A stretch of 64,000 bases of DNA from Rhizobiaceae bacterium (GCA_017644105.1 JAEPMD010000005.1:62001-126000), one strand, 5' to 3'; shown: positions 22,240 to 33,020, counted from the first letter of the stretch. Notes: generated from the sequence alone by a model not told the origin. Numbers and translations: made by a program.

Positions 22240-22878
22240 ATGAAAAACGTTCTTTGCTTCGGTGATTCACTAACTTGGGGTTTTGATGCGCAAACTGGCG
22301 GCCGTCACGCTTCGGACGACCGCTGGCCAACAGCTCTTTCAAAAGCTCTGGGTTCGGACGTTCACATCATAGCGGAAGGCCTTAATGGTCGCACAACCGC
22401 TTTTGATGATTACACAGCCGATTGTGACCGCAATGGTGTGCGTTTATTGCCGACACTTCTTGCCACGCATAAACCGCTTGATTTGGTGATCGTGCTTTTG
22501 GGCACCAATGATCTCAAACACATGGTAGTTGGCAATGCAGTGGCAAGCGTGAAAGGCTTGGAACGTATTATTCGCATTATCCAGCGGCATGAATCGCATG
22601 AAATCGGCGCTTCACCGGATATTTTGATCGTTTCGCCACCTAAATTTTGTGAAACGGCCAATACCGATATCGGCGCCTTGTTTGTAGGCGGAATGGACGA
22701 ATCTCGAAAATTTCCAACGCTTCATGCAGACTTAGCTGACGCATTTGGATGCGGCTTCTTTGATGCCAATTCCGTATGCGAAACAACACCCCTTGATGGC
22801 ATTCACATGGATGCCAAAAATACCAAAGACTTGGGCGAGGGATTGGCCTCGACTGTTAAACTTATGTTGGGGCTTTAA
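22240..22878 (+). CDS. SGNH/GDSL-family esterase (arylesterase-like)
   Basis: The 212-residue protein is a GDSL hydrolase. Block I is CFGDSLTWGFD with the nucleophilic serine, block III is LLGTNDLKHM, and block V is DGIHMDAKN with the catalytic Asp and His. No signal peptide is seen, so it is probably cytoplasmic. It lies inside the pdh cluster between pdhC and lpdA, as in rhizobia, where it is annotated as an arylesterase. Its true substrate and any link to lipoate or acyl metabolism are not known. The ATG is preceded by AGGA. Confidence 0.87.
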   Translation: MKNVLCFGDSLTWGFDAQTGGRHASDDRWPTALSKALGSDVHIIAEGLNGRTTAFDDYTADCDRNGVRLLPTLLATHKPLDLVIVLLGTNDLKHMVVGNAVASVKGLERIIRIIQRHESHEIGASPDILIVSPPKFCETANTDIGALFVGGMDESRKFPTLHADLADAFGCGFFDANSVCETTPLDGIHMDAKNTKDLGEGLASTVKLMLGL

Positions 22879-22904
22879 GCCTCAGAACTTAGGAGACATA
22901 AATC

Positions 22905-24350
22905 ATGTCTAACAATTACGACGTTATTATCATTGGCTCAGGTCCTGGCGGTTATGTGACTGCGATCCGCGCTGCGCAATTGGGTCTAAAAACAGCCATT
23001 GTCGAGCGCGAACATTTGGGCGGTATCTGCCTAAACTGGGGTTGTATCCCAACAAAGGCATTGCTTCGTTCTGCAGAAATGATGGATCACGCTACACACG
23101 CAAAATCCTATGGTTTGACGCTTGAAGGCAAAATGACGGCCAAGGTTGAAGATGTTGTTGCGCGTTCACGCGGTGTGTCAGCCCGTTTGAACGGTGGTGT
23201 TGGCTTCTTGATGAAGAAAAACAAGATCGACGTGATCTGGGGTGAGGCTAAACTCAAAAAGCCGGGTGAAATTGTGGTTAGCAAACCTTCTAAGCCTGCT
23301 TATGAGCCGCAAAATCCAATTCCAAAAGGTATTTTGCCAGAAGGCACTTACACAGCCAAACACATAATTTTGGCAACAGGAGCGCGTCCACGCGCATTGC
23401 CGGGTATCGAGCCAGATGGCAAACTGATCTGGACTTATTTTGAAAGCATGGTGCCAAAAGAAATGCCAAAATCCATCGTTGTGATGGGATCTGGTGCGAT
23501 CGGCATTGAGTTTGCTAGCTTTTATCTTTCTATGGGTGTCGAAGTTACCGTTGTTGAATTGATGAAAAACATCATGCCGGTGGAAGATGCCGAGATCTCA
23601 ACAATTGCGCGTAAAGCGCTGGTCAAGCGCGGCATGAAGATCATCAATGAGGCGAAAGTCACCAAGGTTGATAAAGCTGCAAACAGCATTACAGCCCATG
23701 TTGAGACTAAAGATGGTAAAACTCAAGCCATTGCAGCTGATCGCTTGATCTCGGCTGTTGGTGTTCAGGGCAATATTGAAAATCTTGGTCTTGAAGAACT
23801 CGGTGTGAAAACTGATCGTGGTTGCGTGGTCATCGATGGCTACGGCAAAACTAATGTTGAAGGTCTATATGCCATTGGTGATGTTGCTGGTCCACCAATG
23901 CTTGCGCATAAAGCCGAGCACGAAGGTGTGATTTGCATTGAGAAAATTGCCGGCGTTCCAGGTGTTCATCCAATGGATAAAGGTAAGATCCCAGGCTGTA
24001 CTTATTGTCATCCACAAGTGGCATCCGTTGGTCTCACCGAAGCTGCAGCAAAAGAAGCAGGCCGCGAGATCCGCGTTGGCCGCTATTCTTTCTCAGCCAA
24101 TGGTAAAGCCATCGCACTTGGCGAAGACAATGGCATGATCAAAACGATCTTTGATAAAAACACAGGTGAACTTTTGGGCGCACATATGGTGGGTGCTGAA
24201 GTGACCGAGCTTATCCAAGGATTTGTTGTGGCCATGAATTTGGAGACAACAGAAGAAGAGCTGATGCACACCATCTTCCCGCATCCAACGCTGTCAGAAA
24301 TGATGAAAGAAAGCGTGCTGGATGCCTATGGACGCGCGTTGAACGCTTAG
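22905..24350 (+). CDS. lpdA: Dihydrolipoamide dehydrogenase (E3)
   Basis: E3 reoxidises dihydrolipoyl groups with NAD. The 481-residue flavoprotein has the FAD-binding IIGSGPGGYV, the redox disulfide in GGICLNWGCIPTKA, the NAD-binding VMGSGAIGIEFA, and the C-terminal active-site HPHPTLSEMM contributed across the dimer. A stretch around residues 115-155 is slightly longer than in E. coli Lpd, as in other alphaproteobacterial pdh-linked enzymes. It has a good ribosome site (AGGAGA). Confidence 0.97.
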   Translation: MSNNYDVIIIGSGPGGYVTAIRAAQLGLKTAIVEREHLGGICLNWGCIPTKALLRSAEMMDHATHAKSYGLTLEGKMTAKVEDVVARSRGVSARLNGGVGFLMKKNKIDVIWGEAKLKKPGEIVVSKPSKPAYEPQNPIPKGILPEGTYTAKHIILATGARPRALPGIEPDGKLIWTYFESMVPKEMPKSIVVMGSGAIGIEFASFYLSMGVEVTVVELMKNIMPVEDAEISTIARKALVKRGMKIINEAKVTKVDKAANSITAHVETKDGKTQAIAADRLISAVGVQGNIENLGLEELGVKTDRGCVVIDGYGKTNVEGLYAIGDVAGPPMLAHKAEHEGVICIEKIAGVPGVHPMDKGKIPGCTYCHPQVASVGLTEAAAKEAGREIRVGRYSFSANGKAIALGEDNGMIKTIFDKNTGELLGAHMVGAEVTELIQGFVVAMNLETTEEELMHTIFPHPTLSEMMKESVLDAYGRALNA

Positions 24351-24581
24351 ATGAGACTGTTGCTGATCCCAACGCTGATCGGGTTTGTCCTTGGCGCTTT
24401 TGGCGGTATGGCCGCCATTCAGGGGCGAGGATCGGTTGACTTGGGATCATCAAGTTTTGAAGGCTGGACCGGCATATTGGTCGTTGCCGGAATCCTGTCC
24501 ATTGTTGGATTTGTCATTGGTCTTATACTCTGGTTATTGGTAAGAACCTTAAAGACAGCCCAAAAGATAGATGCAGATTAA
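24351..24581 (+). CDS. Small two-helix membrane protein of unknown function
   Basis: The 76-residue product starts right after the lpdA stop codon (TAGATG), so it is probably translated by coupling. It has two hydrophobic helices, about residues 3-22 (LLIPTLIGFVLGAFGGMA) and 42-68, separated by a short polar loop, and a basic-then-acidic tail. A small protein of unknown function occupies the same place between lpdA and lipA in rhizobia. I do not recognise a family beyond that. A GxxxG-like glycine pattern in helix 1 would suit helix packing. Confidence 0.7.
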   Translation: MRLLLIPTLIGFVLGAFGGMAAIQGRGSVDLGSSSFEGWTGILVVAGILSIVGFVIGLILWLLVRTLKTAQKIDAD

Positions 24582-24656
24582 TCGCAGACATCGCGTCACG
24601 TTGCATCTTTATTGAAAAAACCTATCTTAGGTTAAAGCGAATTTGGAGTTTAAATC

Positions 24657-25619
24657 ATGGTGACCGTCATCGATACGACAAAACCAGAAAAAGCAAAGCT
24701 TAGACATCCGGAAAAAGCGCATAAACCGGATAGCGAGATTACAAAAAAGCCGGATTGGATCCGCGTGAAGGCCCCTGTCTCCAAAGGTTATCGCGAGACA
24801 CGTAACATCGTGCAGGCCAACAATCTTGTCACAGTGTGCGAAGAAGCGGGTTGCCCAAATATCGGCGAATGCTGGGATAAAAAACACGCGACATTCATGA
24901 TCATGGGTGAGATTTGCACACGTGCTTGCGCATTTTGTAACGTCATGACGGGCAAGCCCAACGCGCTTGATCAATCAGAGCCTGAAAATGTGGCAAAAGC
25001 TGTCGTTGAGATGGGCCTTAAGCACGTTGTGATCACTTCTGTTGATCGCGATGATTTAGATGATGGCGGCGCGGAACATTTCGCGCAAGTCATTGGCGCA
25101 ATCCGCAAAGCGTCTCCTGAAACCACCATTGAGATCCTTACACCTGACTTTTTGCGCAAAGACGGCGCTTTGGAAGTCGTTGTGGCTGCAAAACCAGATG
25201 TGTTTAACCACAATCTTGAAACTGTGGCATCGAACTACCTAACGGTTCGCCCAGGCGCGCGTTACTTCCATTCCATGCGCTTGCTTCAGCGCGTGAAAGA
25301 GCTGGATCCAACCATCTTCACCAAATCAGGTATCATGGTGGGTCTTGGCGAAACACGAAACGAAGTGTTGCAATTGATGGATGATTTCCGTGTTGCGGAC
25401 GTTGATTTCTTGACCATTGGCCAATATTTGCAGCCAACACGCAAACACCACCGTGTGGTCAGCTATGTGACGCCAGATGAGTTCAAATCATATGAAACCA
25501 ATGCCTATGCCAAAGGTTTCTTGATGGTCTCGGCAAGCCCGCTCACACGCTCATCGCACCATGCCGGTGATGATTTTGCCAAGCTGAAAGCTGCGCGAGA
25601 CGCCAAAAACGCGAAATGA
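24657..25619 (+). CDS. lipA: Lipoyl synthase (radical SAM)
   Basis: LipA inserts two sulfur atoms into octanoyl groups on lipoyl domains such as those of PdhB and PdhC. The 320-residue protein has the auxiliary-cluster cysteines [12 protein letters not shown] (C-x4-C-x5-C), the radical SAM cluster in CTRACAFC (C-x3-C-x2-C), and a C-terminal [10 protein letters not shown] motif carrying the conserved serine. GGAG precedes the ATG. Confidence 0.98.
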   Translation: MVTVIDTTKPEKAKLRHPEKAHKPDSEITKKPDWIRVKAPVSKGYRETRNIVQANNLVTVCEEAGCPNIGECWDKKHATFMIMGEICTRACAFCNVMTGKPNALDQSEPENVAKAVVEMGLKHVVITSVDRDDLDDGGAEHFAQVIGAIRKASPETTIEILTPDFLRKDGALEVVVAAKPDVFNHNLETVASNYLTVRPGARYFHSMRLLQRVKELDPTIFTKSGIMVGLGETRNEVLQLMDDFRVADVDFLTIGQYLQPTRKHHRVVSYVTPDEFKSYETNAYAKGFLMVSASPLTRSSHHAGDDFAKLKAARDAKNAK

Positions 25620-25631
25620 GTATCGTCATTC

Positions 25632-26084
25632 ATGCCTAAATTTGAACGGACGCATCTCGTCAATCACAAAGCCCAAGATATGTTTGATCTTGTGGCTGAC
25701 GTTGAGAAATATCCTGAATTTTTGCCCATGTGTGAGGCTTTAACGATACGCGAGACGCGTGAGCGCGGCGGCAAAACACTTTTGGTCGCCGATATGACGG
25801 TAGGCTATAAATCCATCAACGAGACTTTCACCAGCCAGGTGTTTCTTAAGCCCGATGAGATGGTGATTGAAGCGAAATATATCGATGGTCCGTTTAAGCA
25901 TCTAGATAACCGCTGGCGTTTTACAGATGTCGATGATACTGGCACCAGCGAAGTTGATTTTTATATCGATTATGCCTTTAAGAATATGGCTTTAGGGCTG
26001 GTAATGGGGTCAATGTTTGAGCGTGCCTTTGCCAAATTCACCCAGAGCTTTGAAGCGCGGGCGGATGAGATTTACGGGCGTTAG
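25632..26084 (+). CDS. ratA: RatA/COQ10-type START-domain protein
   Basis: The 150-residue protein is a polyketide cyclase/START-like fold of the RatA-Coq10 group. The hallmark YPEFLPMCEAL motif lies near residues 29-39. E. coli RatA was described as a toxin that blocks ribosome subunit joining, while Coq10 binds ubiquinone; for alphaproteobacteria the role is uncertain. It follows lipA by 12 bases, so it is probably in the same transcript. The ribosome site is weak. Confidence 0.85.
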   Translation: MPKFERTHLVNHKAQDMFDLVADVEKYPEFLPMCEALTIRETRERGGKTLLVADMTVGYKSINETFTSQVFLKPDEMVIEAKYIDGPFKHLDNRWRFTDVDDTGTSEVDFYIDYAFKNMALGLVMGSMFERAFAKFTQSFEARADEIYGR

Positions 26085-26113
26085 GTCTTAAGGCACATCT
26101 TGGAGGGGAACCG

Positions 26114-26335
26114 ATGAAGGTCTTTTTATACATTTGTGCTGCGATATTTCTGATCGGACCAATCATCATCTGGACGCTACTTTCTGCTATGAAATGCGCC
26201 TATGTGAACTCATCCAATTGCAGCGTTAATTTAAACGACTTCATGGATGGCGAATTTTTTATGCTCTACGCCATCCCGTTTGTGATTGGTATTGCATGCG
26301 TTTACTTTGCGAATACGCGCAAAGCAAAAAGCTAA
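26114..26335 (+). CDS. Small two-helix membrane protein, unknown
   Basis: The 73-residue product has two hydrophobic segments (about residues 3-25 and 51-67) with a loop holding two cysteines (KCAYVNSSNCSVN), which could form a disulfide if the loop faces the periplasm. A strong ribosome site (GGAGGGG) precedes the ATG, which supports it as a real gene. It ends 15 bases before the convergent exported-protein gene. No family is recognised. Confidence 0.65.
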   Translation: MKVFLYICAAIFLIGPIIIWTLLSAMKCAYVNSSNCSVNLNDFMDGEFFMLYAIPFVIGIACVYFANTRKAKS

Positions 26336-26350
26336 TATTAGACGCGAAAT

Positions 26351-27457
26351 CTACTTACTCGCATTAATCGCAGCCGTTTGGAATGTGCTGTCGTCGAGTT
26401 TATCCGTTGGGCTGCGTGGTGCGCCACCGCCTTCACCCATATATTCGTCACGCGTTCCGATAAAGTAATACCCACCTTTGCCGCGCGGTGCGATCACATA
26501 ACGCTCATGCAATTCAAAATCACCCTCTGTACAGCGGATTTCACCAATATGTATCTTCGTGCCATTGCTGGTTTTGCGGCCAGAGCTTGATTCAAAATCA
26601 CCCTGGCATTTCTTTTCTTCAGCCTCGATCGAAGCGTCAATCAACTGGCTTTCACTCATGGCTGCACCAGCTGGCACAATATGTGTGACAAGCAATCGAG
26701 CATTACCCTCAGCCACCGCGTGATAGCCGGTCAACTCCTCTTCCAACTGATCGCTTGGAATAAGCTTAATATCGGTCAGGCCCGCATATCCAATCAACGC
26801 AAACATCTTTTGTGTGGCTTCCAGCTGATGGGCCTGATTGTTGTCATTGGTAATGGTCGTCTCAGCCAAATTCGGAGCAGCCGTTGTTGGCGCTGTCGGC
26901 GTTGGTTGAGAAACGGAGGGCTTGTTCTGGGCAGTATTGGCACCAAACCCTTTTGACGCATTTGATCGCGCCACATGATAATCCACGCATTTAGATAAGC
27001 GCGCAATCACGCGGGAGGTGCCTGTGAGACGAAAATCATAAGTGTAAGAGCCATCATAAACCTGCATTTTATTGCCGCGGCGAAAGCGCGTGATCATGGT
27101 TGGATCGTAGGGCATTGGCATCGTTACAAGCTTTGGGGTAGCGGTGGTTGCCGTGGCTGAAAACCAAGCGCTGCGATCTATGCGATATTGCATGGTAAAA
27201 CTATTGCCAGGCGTTAGGTTCCAATGGGGTGAACCAAAACCAAGAACCCAGCCGTATGTTTCATCAATTTGAATGCTAAGCGAGATGCCGTTGCGATAGT
27301 TTGCGGTTGCAATACAAGATAAAAACGAACCATCTTGATCAGATACAAAAGCTTCGCCATTCCACGCGCCAACTTTGAAATTCTCAACAGAGCCAGCAAA
27401 ACTTGGAACGGTAAAGGTTGCAAATACTAAACAGGTTTTTGCCAAAAGCTTAAACAT
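26351..27457 (-). CDS. Exported protein of unknown function, two-domain
   Basis: The 368-residue protein has a clear signal peptide (MFKLLAKTCLVFATFTVPSF, cleavage after AGS or SFA). The mature N-terminal half (about 25-165) is beta-rich with aromatic residues and two cysteines. A Thr/Pro/Ala-rich linker with TPTAPTTAAP follows (about 180-200), then a C-terminal alpha/beta part (about 215-350) with two more cysteines. It is probably periplasmic. I do not recognise a family. It interrupts the otherwise conserved ratA-cinA order of rhizobia, so it may be a lineage-specific insertion. Confidence 0.72.
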   Translation of the reverse strand: MFKLLAKTCLVFATFTVPSFAGSVENFKVGAWNGEAFVSDQDGSFLSCIATANYRNGISLSIQIDETYGWVLGFGSPHWNLTPGNSFTMQYRIDRSAWFSATATTATPKLVTMPMPYDPTMITRFRRGNKMQVYDGSYTYDFRLTGTSRVIARLSKCVDYHVARSNASKGFGANTAQNKPSVSQPTPTAPTTAAPNLAETTITNDNNQAHQLEATQKMFALIGYAGLTDIKLIPSDQLEEELTGYHAVAEGNARLLVTHIVPAGAAMSESQLIDASIEAEEKKCQGDFESSSGRKTSNGTKIHIGEIRCTEGDFELHERYVIAPRGKGGYYFIGTRDEYMGEGGGAPRSPTDKLDDSTFQTAAINASK

Positions 27458-27584
27458 GAACGTCTCCCCAAAACATCGTGTCTTTTTGTTTTATTTATTG
27501 AAAGACAGTCTGCTAAACTTTTTCAAAAAGTCAATTCAGTAAGGGGAATTGTTGATAAAAATCAATCAGCTTCATACTTTCGTA

Positions 27585-28058
27585 TTAGTCAATCACCATC
27601 AATAACTCGTTCAATGCGCGCTCAACAGTTGCTTGCCTGATTTCATCCCGTGTTTTGTCAGCGCCTAAAAGAAGCTTATAGGTTTGAACGCCGTCATTAT
27701 TGGCAACACCCATATAGACAAGGCCAACCGGTTTTTCATCGGAACCGCCGCCTGGCCCTGCAATGCCAGTAACTGCCACGCTCACATCTGCACGAGAGTT
27801 CACAAGCGCACCGACCGCCATTTCGCGTGCAGTTTGTTCGCTGACTGCACCATGTGCATCCAACGTTTTGGATGACACGCCAAGCATGTCCATTTTCGCT
27901 TCATTTGAATAGGTCACAAAACCACGATCTACGACACTTGAAGAGCCGGCAATATCCGTCAATGCGCCAGCGATCAACCCGCCGGTGCAGCTTTCAGCCG
28001 TTGCGATCATCAGCTCGGCTTCAGTGTATTTTGTAATGATCTCTGCGGCTTTGCTCAT
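27585..28058 (-). CDS. pncC: CinA C-terminal-type nicotinamide-nucleotide amidase (PncC)
   Basis: The 157-residue protein corresponds to the CinA C-terminal domain alone. This domain deamidates nicotinamide mononucleotide to recycle NAD breakdown products. The family block ATAESCTGGLIAGALTD with the active-site serine is near residues 19-35, and GIAGPGGGSDEKPVG follows. Its ATG overlaps the ispDF stop by one base (TAATG), so the two are translationally coupled. The competence-damage N-terminal domain is absent, which is usual for this short form. Confidence 0.93.
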   Translation of the reverse strand: MSKAAEIITKYTEAELMIATAESCTGGLIAGALTDIAGSSSVVDRGFVTYSNEAKMDMLGVSSKTLDAHGAVSEQTAREMAVGALVNSRADVSVAVTGIAGPGGGSDEKPVGLVYMGVANNDGVQTYKLLLGADKTRDEIRQATVERALNELLMVID

Positions 28059-29257
28059 TATTTTGCTCCATAGACTACCGTCGCAGTTGCAATGGCGGCA
28101 ATGCCTTCCTCACGGCCAATAAAGCCGATCTTTTCGTTGGTCGTTGCTTTCACTGAACAACGAACGACATCAATATCGAGAATTTTGCCAAGATTTTCCC
28201 GCATTTTCTGGCGATGCGGACCGATCTTCGGCTGCTCAGCGATCAATGACACATCCGCATTGGTGATGATGCCACCATGATCGCGGATGATTTGAGCGGC
28301 ATGCTCTAAGAAGATGTAGGACGCAGCACCTTTCCATTGTGGATCAGATGGTGGGAAGTGGTCGCCAATATCGCCTTCGCCGCATGTCGCGAGCAGGGCG
28401 TCTGTTAAGGCGTGAAGCGCAACATCAGCATCGGAATGACCAGACAAAGATTTGTTATGCGGAATATCAATCCCACACAAAGTGACATGATCGCCATCGA
28501 CCAATTGGTGAACGTCATAGCCATTGCCGGTTCGAACATCTGCAAACGCTGGCATTACTTTTTCATTGGCCATTTTAATGTCTTCCGTTGTTGTAATTTT
28601 TGTATTGTCGGCATCACCTGGTACAATCAAAACCTTGCCATCTGCCCATTCGATCAAGGCGCAATCGTCGGTGAAATCAAAGCGTTCCTGTCGTTCTGCT
28701 TCCAAATGGGCCGATAAGATCGCATCAAATGCAAAGCCTTGTGGTGTCTGCGCTGCATAAAGGTTTTCGCGAGAGACAGTGTCTTCGATCATCATATCAG
28801 AACCTGCGCGCTTTAATGTGTCAACCACAGGTACGGCCGGTAACACAGCCTCATGTCCATTTGCCAATGCACTCGCTACTCCGTTGATCAATTCATCTGA
28901 CACGAATGGGCGAACACCATCATGGATGAGGACGAAATCTGGTTCGATTTCCATCGCAGCCTTTAAGCCGTAAAGAACCGATTCTTGTCGCGTCGCACCC
29001 CCGTGAACAATGGTCATATTTTTCCGGTCGATATCTGCGCAAGCATTCGCAATCAGTTCATCATCGTCTTTGTGAGAGACCACAATAACATGGTTTATGC
29101 CTTCAAATTGCTCAAATTTCTCAATTGTGTGCGCAATAATTGGCCGATTTCCAACCAATTGATACTGTTTTGGGCCATTTTTGAGGCCGCCGGCACGTTC
29201 TCCGCGACCTGCAGCCACAATAATAGCTGCTATTTTATGATCTGAATAATTTGACAT
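28058..29257 (-). CDS. ispDF: Bifunctional IspD/IspF enzyme of the MEP isoprenoid pathway
   Basis: This fusion carries the IspD cytidylyltransferase (about 1-230) and the IspF 2-C-methyl-D-erythritol 2,4-cyclodiphosphate synthase (about 240-399). IspD shows [15 protein letters not shown] and HDGVRPFV. IspF shows [28 protein letters not shown] and IGHHFPP-like GDHFPPSDP. The fusion is typical of alphaproteobacteria. I place the start at the ATG of MSNYSDHKI; a TTG nine codons upstream is possible, but both have weak ribosome sites. It is divergent from dusB. Confidence 0.96.
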   Translation of the reverse strand: MSNYSDHKIAAIIVAAGRGERAGGLKNGPKQYQLVGNRPIIAHTIEKFEQFEGINHVIVVSHKDDDELIANACADIDRKNMTIVHGGATRQESVLYGLKAAMEIEPDFVLIHDGVRPFVSDELINGVASALANGHEAVLPAVPVVDTLKRAGSDMMIEDTVSRENLYAAQTPQGFAFDAILSAHLEAERQERFDFTDDCALIEWADGKVLIVPGDADNTKITTTEDIKMANEKVMPAFADVRTGNGYDVHQLVDGDHVTLCGIDIPHNKSLSGHSDADVALHALTDALLATCGEGDIGDHFPPSDPQWKGAASYIFLEHAAQIIRDHGGIITNADVSLIAEQPKIGPHRQKMRENLGKILDIDVVRCSVKATTNEKIGFIGREEGIAAIATATVVYGAK

Positions 29258-29443
29258 AAATTGGATATGTTTTCCCAAACGCAATAGAGCCTAGCCCATT
29301 GTAAACTTTAAGTAAAAGACTTACCAGATGAAATTAAGCATTATGAAATTAATTTGAGGAATTTCATATTATCTCTTGGCAAATTGGTTTTTAATGTCTA
29401 AAAATAAGGCAATACGAATTTTTGCACTTTTGAAAGGCAAATT

Positions 29444-30445
29444 GTGTTGGAACTTCTTCGTCAACCTTTGAAAATCGATCAAATAGAGACCAGAAATAGG
29501 GTGATACAAGCACCTTTGTCCGGGGTTTCTGATCTGCCTTTCAGACAGTTAGCTTTCGAATATGGCGCCGGTATGGTTGTGACCGAAATGGTTGCTAGCC
29601 GAGAATTGGTTTGTAATTCAGCAGAATCATTTGTTCGCATGCAAGGCGAGGGGATCACACCCCATGTTGTTCAGCTTGCGGGTCGTGAAGCGAATTGGAT
29701 GCGCGACGCTGCAAAGATTTCTGCAGATAATGGCGCGGATATGATCGATATCAATATGGGATGCCCTGCCAAAAAGGTCACCGGTGGTTATTCTGGGTCG
29801 GCATTAATGAAGGATCTTGATTTAGCACGAGAATTGATCGACGCAACCGTGAAAGCCGTTGATATTCCGGTGTCTGTGAAGATGCGTCTTGGCTGGGATG
29901 TTGACTGCATCAATGCGCCGGAATTGGCCAAAAGTGCGGAAGATTTGGGCGCAAAACTTGTGACCGTTCATGGTCGTACGCGTAATCAGTTCTATGAAGG
30001 TAAGGCAGATTGGCATGCCATTAGGGCTGTTAAGGATGTAATTTCAATTCCACTTATTGCCAATGGTGATGTCGAAACCGAGCAGGATATTCAATCTATA
30101 TTGGAAATTTCGGGCGCTGATGCCGTCATGGTCGGGCGCGCTAGTCAGGGGCGCCCATGGCATTGTGGAGCCTTGGCTGGAAACAACAATGTTCCGAACA
30201 CAACACAAGAGATCACCCAATTTATTGAGCGACATTATCTTATGATGATTGATCATTACGGGGAGAAGGTCGGGGTACGACAATCCCGGAAGCATCTCAA
30301 TTGGTATCTTGAGCGTTTTGCACCGAATATTTCACCAGAAACGCGCGGCGATATTTTGTCATCGAAAGACATAAACCATGTTATGAAAAAAATGACGCAA
30401 GCCATTGAAAATAAATTTTTAATTCCTGAAGGAGAAGTCGCTTGA
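29444..30445 (+). CDS. dusB: tRNA-dihydrouridine synthase DusB
   Basis: DusB (NifR3 in rhizobia) reduces uridines in the D-loop of tRNA using FMN. The 333-residue protein has the [12 protein letters not shown] flavin motif, [11 protein letters not shown] with the catalytic cysteine near residue 107, [17 protein letters not shown] and [14 protein letters not shown]. The start is GTG with an AAAGG ribosome site seven bases upstream. It heads the dusB-ntrB-ntrC operon, the classical nifR3-ntrBC arrangement of alphaproteobacteria. Confidence 0.96.
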   Translation: MLELLRQPLKIDQIETRNRVIQAPLSGVSDLPFRQLAFEYGAGMVVTEMVASRELVCNSAESFVRMQGEGITPHVVQLAGREANWMRDAAKISADNGADMIDINMGCPAKKVTGGYSGSALMKDLDLARELIDATVKAVDIPVSVKMRLGWDVDCINAPELAKSAEDLGAKLVTVHGRTRNQFYEGKADWHAIRAVKDVISIPLIANGDVETEQDIQSILEISGADAVMVGRASQGRPWHCGALAGNNNVPNTTQEITQFIERHYLMMIDHYGEKVGVRQSRKHLNWYLERFAPNISPETRGDILSSKDINHVMKKMTQAIENKFLIPEGEVA

Positions 30446-31569
30446 TATCCATCAACAAAGATCAAGCTGCTCTAGTGCTCAATGCATTGCCACATGCTGT
30501 TGTTATGGTGGATGCAGAAGGCTTTATCATTTCTGCAAACTGGGAAGCTGAAGCATTTCTAAGCGCCAGCTTGTCTCATCTCACTAATCATAAACTTCAA
30601 GAATTCATGCCCTTTGGTAGCCCAGTACTCAATTTGCTCGAGCAAGTGCGTGAGCGTGCAGGGCCGGTCAGCGAGTACCGCGTTGATTTAAGCTCACCAC
30701 GATTGGGTGAAGAAAAACTTGTCGATATCTACGCGTCGCCCGTTGGGGGCAACAGCAATGATGCCGTGATTGTGTTTCAGGAGAGATCTCGCGCCGATAA
30801 AATCGATCGTCAACTCACGCATAGGGCAGCCGCAAGATCGGTATCGGGCCTTGCGTCGATGTTGGCTCATGAGATCAAAAATCCGCTCTCCGGCATTCGT
30901 GGTGCTGCGCAATTGCTCGAAGCTTCGGTGAATGATGAAGATAAAGCGCTGACCAGGCTCATTCGCGAGGAAACCGACAGGATCGTATCCTTGGTCGATC
31001 GTATGGAGATTTTCTCCGATGAGCGACCGATCGACCGCGTGGCGATCAATATACACTCAGTGCTTGATCACGTAATTGCGATTGCAAAGGCTGGTTTTGC
31101 GCGCGATATCGAATTTGAACAGCTTTATGATCCATCTTTGCCACTTGTTTACGCAAATCGCGATCAACTTATCCAAGTTTTTTTGAATTTGGTGAAAAAC
31201 GCCGCAGAAGTGGTGAGCGATACGCCAGATCCGAAAATTTCAGTTATGACAGCGTTTAGACCAGGTATTAAACTATCAGTTGGTTCTTCACGCGAGCGGG
31301 TGTCATTACCGTTGGAATTCACCATCAAAGACAATGGCCCAGGTATTCCAACAGATCTCATCCCGCATTTATTTGATCCATTTATCACAACCAAAACTAA
31401 TGGTTCTGGCCTCGGTCTGGCGCTGGTCGCAAAGATTATTGGTGCACATGGTGGGATCGTCGAATGCGATAGCCAGAAAGGTAAAACGCTTTTCAAGGTG
31501 TTGATGCCTATTTCCCAGAAAGAAAAGGATCAGAATTCTTCCCAATCTGATTCTCAAGGAGCAGAATAA
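30442..31569 (+). CDS. ntrB: NtrB, nitrogen-regulation sensor histidine kinase
   Basis: NtrB phosphorylates or dephosphorylates NtrC according to nitrogen status signalled by PII. The 375-residue soluble protein has an N-terminal PAS domain (about 5-115), a HisKA region with the phosphorylated histidine about residue 143 in [12 protein letters not shown], and an ATPase domain with KNAAEV (N box), DNGPGIP and GSGLGLAL. The TTG start overlaps the dusB stop (TTGA), indicating coupling. Confidence 0.95.
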   Translation: MISINKDQAALVLNALPHAVVMVDAEGFIISANWEAEAFLSASLSHLTNHKLQEFMPFGSPVLNLLEQVRERAGPVSEYRVDLSSPRLGEEKLVDIYASPVGGNSNDAVIVFQERSRADKIDRQLTHRAAARSVSGLASMLAHEIKNPLSGIRGAAQLLEASVNDEDKALTRLIREETDRIVSLVDRMEIFSDERPIDRVAINIHSVLDHVIAIAKAGFARDIEFEQLYDPSLPLVYANRDQLIQVFLNLVKNAAEVVSDTPDPKISVMTAFRPGIKLSVGSSRERVSLPLEFTIKDNGPGIPTDLIPHLFDPFITTKTNGSGLGLALVAKIIGAHGGIVECDSQKGKTLFKVLMPISQKEKDQNSSQSDSQGAE

Positions 31570-33020
31570 TGTCAAAAGCAACGATTTTAGTCGCAGATGA
31601 TGATGCCGCTATCCGAACAGTTTTAAATCAGGCTTTAAGTCGCGCAGGCTATGATGTGAGGGTGACATCAAATGCAGGAACGCTTTGGCGCTGGGTAGCA
31701 GCAGGTGAAGGCGATCTCGTAATCACAGATGTGGTCATGCCGGATGAAAATGCGTTCGATCTTTTGCCACGTATCAAAAAAGCGCGTCCGGATCTGCCAA
31801 TTTTGGTCATGAGTGCGCAAAACACCTTTATGACAGCCATAAGAGCATCGGAAGGCGGTGCTTATGATTATTTGCCAAAACCATTTGATCTGACTGAAAT
31901 GACGTCGATTATTGATCGTGCATTGTCTGAACCAAAGCGCGGTCCGTCAGCGTTGAGCGATGACCATTCAGAAACAATGCCTTTGGTGGGTCGTTCCGCA
32001 GCCATGCAGGAAATATATCGCGTTTTGGCGCGTTTGATGCAAACTGATCTAACGCTGATGATCACAGGTGAATCCGGGACCGGTAAAGAACTGGTTGCAC
32101 GCGCATTGCACGATTATGGTAAGCGTCGAAATGGACCATTTGTGGCGATTAACATGGCCGCGATCCCGCGTGATCTGATTGAATCGGAACTCTTTGGCCA
32201 TGAAAAAGGTGCCTTTACCGGCGCGCACAACAAATCAACCGGTCGTTTTGAACAGGCGGAAGGTGGTACCTTATTCCTCGATGAAATTGGCGATATGCCG
32301 ATGGACGCACAAACGCGATTGTTACGCGTTCTTCAGCAAGGCGAATATACAACAGTTGGTGGGCGAACACCCATTAAAACTGACGTGCGCATTGTCGCTG
32401 CAACAAACAAAGACCTAAAAATCTCGATTAATAAAGGCGAGTTCCGCGAAGATCTGTTCTATCGCTTAAATGTTGTGCCTTTAAGGTTGCCACCGCTGAG
32501 GGACCGCGCCGAAGATGTGCCAGATCTAATACGTCACTTTATGCAGCAAAATATCGGTGAAGGACTGGATGCCAAGCGCTTTGAAAAAGATGCTCTTCAT
32601 CTTCTAAAAACCCATTCTTGGCCTGGAAACGTGCGTGAATTGGAAAACCTTGTCCGGCGGATCATGGCGCTTTACCCGCAAGATGTGATCACCAGCGATA
32701 TTATTTCAACCGAATTGCAGGCGGGTGATGAAAATACGCCGGAATTTATCTCGGTTCCGCAAGGTCCTATGACCATCGCGCAAGCCGTTGAAGAGAATAT
32801 GCGAACTTATTTCACAAGTTTCGGGGATGGTCTGCCGCCAGCTGGCCTATATCAACGGGTTTTGGAAGAAGTTGAATATCCACTTATTTTAGCGGTACTG
32901 ACGGCCACGCGCGGCAATCAGATCAAAGCTGCTGAGTTGCTGGGTCTTAACCGAAATACCCTACGTAAAAAAATTAGAGAGCTTGGGATTGCAGTCTACC
33001 GCTCGTCAAAACCAACTTGA
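31569..33020 (+). CDS. ntrC: NtrC, sigma-54-dependent nitrogen response regulator
   Basis: The 483-residue protein has a receiver domain with the phospho-acceptor D54 (VITDVVMPD) and a AAA+ domain with Walker [10 protein letters not shown]. The sigma-54-contacting loop GAFTGA is near residue 214, the Walker B is FLDEI, and the C-terminal Fis-type helix-turn-helix is near residues 440-470. It activates nitrogen-assimilation genes at sigma-54 promoters. Its ATG shares one base with the ntrB stop. Confidence 0.97.
   Translation: MSKATILVADDDAAIRTVLNQALSRAGYDVRVTSNAGTLWRWVAAGEGDLVITDVVMPDENAFDLLPRIKKARPDLPILVMSAQNTFMTAIRASEGGAYDYLPKPFDLTEMTSIIDRALSEPKRGPSALSDDHSETMPLVGRSAAMQEIYRVLARLMQTDLTLMITGESGTGKELVARALHDYGKRRNGPFVAINMAAIPRDLIESELFGHEKGAFTGAHNKSTGRFEQAEGGTLFLDEIGDMPMDAQTRLLRVLQQGEYTTVGGRTPIKTDVRIVAATNKDLKISINKGEFREDLFYRLNVVPLRLPPLRDRAEDVPDLIRHFMQQNIGEGLDAKRFEKDALHLLKTHSWPGNVRELENLVRRIMALYPQDVITSDIISTELQAGDENTPEFISVPQGPMTIAQAVEENMRTYFTSFGDGLPPAGLYQRVLEEVEYPLILAVLTATRGNQIKAAELLGLNRNTLRKKIRELGIAVYRSSKPT

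Noticed and set aside
32401-32460. Possible selenocysteine or split catalytic sites in the window, considered when reading fdsA and the regulator genes
   Set aside because: FdsA carries cysteine (residue 384) at the active site with an ordinary Cys codon, and no in-frame stop interrupts any of the large genes.
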